DNA from: Maribellus luteus
Lineage (GTDB): Bacteria > Bacteroidota > Bacteroidia > Bacteroidales > Prolixibacteraceae
Assembly: GCF_003576475.1 (NCBI RefSeq)
Contig: NZ_QWGR01000001.1
Span: 248,001-312,000, forward strand
DNA length: 64,000 nucleotides
Direction of reading: 5' to 3'
Below the pieces are notes generated by a model. That model did not search any database. It had not been told where the DNA came from and was given only the letters and a program-made list of their open reading frames with translations. Position numbers and translations under genes: made by a program. Position 1 is the first letter of the stretch, and each line of letters begins with the position of its first letter. Below are positions 62,618-64,000 of the stretch, piece after piece.

Positions 62618-64000
62618 ATGAAAGCTATAAAAATAGGATTCTTGCTTGTTGTATTACTGGTGTTTAATACGGCCTGCGACGATGAATTCGAAAAAACAAA
62701 TACCAACCCCAACGCAGTAACGAAAATCGATCCGGAGTATTTATTTGCCAACGCTTGTTTGCAGACCATGCGTGGAAATGGGAATAAATACTTACAGTTT
62801 CCTTTTGCAACGCAATATGCACACATCTACAGCGGGCAAAACAACAGCATGTTTATCGACCGGTATTACGATAACTTCACTTCACACGAGTACCGGGATG
62901 TTTTCGAAGGCTTTTATTACGGGCCAATTCGGCATGTGCAGGAAGTACTCAGGTTGACAAAACCAGGTGGCGACTACGAAAATCCGGTGCGATATGCGAT
63001 GGCGCGTATAATTGCCGTAATGAATTTGGTACAGCTAAGCGATGCTTTTGGAAGTATCCCATACCGTGACGGCGGTTTAGGGCAGGAGGGGAACCTCTAT
63101 CCGGAATACGATTCGGTGGAAACGATTTACAAAGATGCACTTGACGAACTTAAAAATGCAATAACAGTTCTAAACACTGCCAGTTCAGCAGATGGTTTTC
63201 CGGGAGCCGACCCGATTTTCAGCAATAACCTGGAAAATTGGAGGCGCTTTGCCAACTCCCTGCGTCTAAGGTATGCCATGCGGATTCGCTTTGTCACCGA
63301 AGAAAAAAGTTATGCGGAGAACATCATAAAAGAATGTCTTGCTGCACCTCTAATTGAAGAGAACAGCCAGAATGTGGTGAACGAGAACCAGGATTCGGAT
63401 ATTGGTGAATTCCAAAACCCGGTGTATAGCCATTATGATTACTGGAAATGGAAAATGAGTGCGTTTTTTGTTGACCGGCTTAAGCTGCTGAACGATCCGC
63501 GCCTCGAAGTTTTTGTAAAACCCAACACTGCAGGAGAATTTGTAGGTTTGCCAAACGGTTTAAGCAACTCTGCTTTGCCCGATTGGGATCTGAACACCGT
63601 GTCGTCGCCGGCTGATAACCTGGTAGGAAAAGCAGCTCCTTTTTATTTTATGTCGGCAGCAGAAATCTGGTTGCTGAGGGCAGAAGCGGCCCTAGCTGGT
63701 ATTTCGCAGGAGAATGCAAACCAACTGTATCAAACAGGTATCCGGAAATCGCTGGAGCAATGGCAAGTGGATGAAACCATTATCGACACTTACCTGGCTG
63801 AAAATACGAATTCAACACTTAACGGAAGCACCGAACACCGGTTCGAACAAGTTTGTACCCAGGTATGGATTTCGGTTCTTCCCAATGCAATGGAAGGCTG
63901 GAATACCATTCGCCGCACCGGCTATCCGAAAATACAACAACGCGAAGCTCCCGATTTCGATCTGGGCATAACCAACGGAAATTTGCCGGTTCGCCTGCGC
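62618..64000 (+). CDS. SusD-like glycan-binding lipoprotein (3' end outside window)
   Basis: The frame opens three bases after the SusC stop and remains open to the window end (461 codons seen). A lipoprotein signal (LLVVLLVFNTACDDEF, lipid Cys20) is followed by NTNPNAVTKIDPEYLFANA, the start typical of the SusD-like type 2 group. The TPR-like parts are present: MARIIAVMNLVQLSDAFG, NWRRFANSLRLRYAMRIR and FYFMSAAEIWLLRAEAAL. Only the last tens of residues should be missing. It pairs with the SusC encoded just upstream as the surface lid. Confidence 0.93.
   Translation, partial: MKAIKIGFLLVVLLVFNTACDDEFEKTNTNPNAVTKIDPEYLFANACLQTMRGNGNKYLQFPFATQYAHIYSGQNNSMFIDRYYDNFTSHEYRDVFEGFYYGPIRHVQEVLRLTKPGGDYENPVRYAMARIIAVMNLVQLSDAFGSIPYRDGGLGQEGNLYPEYDSVETIYKDALDELKNAITVLNTASSADGFPGADPIFSNNLENWRRFANSLRLRYAMRIRFVTEEKSYAENIIKECLAAPLIEENSQNVVNENQDSDIGEFQNPVYSHYDYWKWKMSAFFVDRLKLLNDPRLEVFVKPNTAGEFVGLPNGLSNSALPDWDLNTVSSPADNLVGKAAPFYFMSAAEIWLLRAEAALAGISQENANQLYQTGIRKSLEQWQVDETIIDTYLAENTNSTLNGSTEHRFEQVCTQVWISVLPNAMEGWNTIRRTGYPKIQQREAPDFDLGITNGNLPVRLR

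Noticed and set aside
1-64000. CRISPR arrays, transposase or integrase genes, replication origin
   Set aside because: Looked for regularly spaced repeats, cas-like proteins, DDE or tyrosine recombinase motifs and DnaA-box clusters; none was found.

Overview
The window is chromosomal DNA of a Bacteroidota member. The signs are two SusC/SusD pairs, ECF sigma plus FecR anti-sigma couples, lipoprotein signal peptides on most enzymes, TAnnTTTG-type promoter elements, a DUF5606 protein and an OmpA protein with thrombospondin type 3 repeats. The gene content looks like a free-living, glycan-degrading lineage such as Marinilabiliales/Prolixibacteraceae; that finer placement is inference only.

Region 1 (1-30270, all + strand) is the enzyme arm of a large polysaccharide utilization locus (PUL). 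In order: the 3' end of an unidentified (probably glycosidase) gene, a DUF4091/GH123-like enzyme, a GH95-like enzyme, a membrane acetyltransferase of the DUF5009/HGSNAT type, an alpha/beta-hydrolase esterase, a Tat-exported Gfo/Idh/MocA oxidoreductase, a GH78 rhamnosidase, a GH92 fused to an esterase, a second GH95-like enzyme (DUF5703 type), a second GH92, a divergent GH2, an alkaline-phosphatase-superfamily phosphodiesterase, a GH36-like enzyme, a YhhN membrane protein, a GH43-like enzyme and a sialate O-acetylesterase-type enzyme. Genes are tightly spaced, some touching or overlapping, so one or a few transcripts are likely. The set points to a branched, acylated, perhaps phosphorylated glycan carrying deoxy-sugars (rhamnose, fucose or L-galactose), alpha-mannose-type and alpha-galactose-type linkages.

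Region 2 (30271-37996) holds the sensing and uptake module: ECF sigma factor, FecR anti-sigma factor, STN-domain SusC transducer and SusD lipoprotein. It looks more AT-rich than its flanks. A hairpin-rich repeat element lies between the sigma and anti-sigma genes.

Region 3 (37997-41612) is a scar: a decayed 3' copy of the sialate O-acetylesterase gene, an orphan C-terminal protein fragment, a GxDLY/SGNH esterase gene broken by two one-base deletions, and an intact second copy of the Tat oxidoreductase. A bidirectional terminator and a tRNA-Leu(GAG) gene on the - strand close the locus.

Region 4 (41930-57100) is ordinary chromosome: a small lipoprotein, purL, a BACON/beta-propeller lipoprotein with an outer-membrane barrel, a DJ-1 family protein, an ECF sigma factor divergent from a TonB-dependent receptor, a DUF5606 protein, a DEDDh exonuclease, an OmpA-family protein and argS.

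Region 5 (57349-64000) opens a second PUL with the same logic: ECF sigma, FecR, STN-SusC and a SusD that runs off the window end. No CRISPR array, integrase, transposase gene or replication origin was seen.
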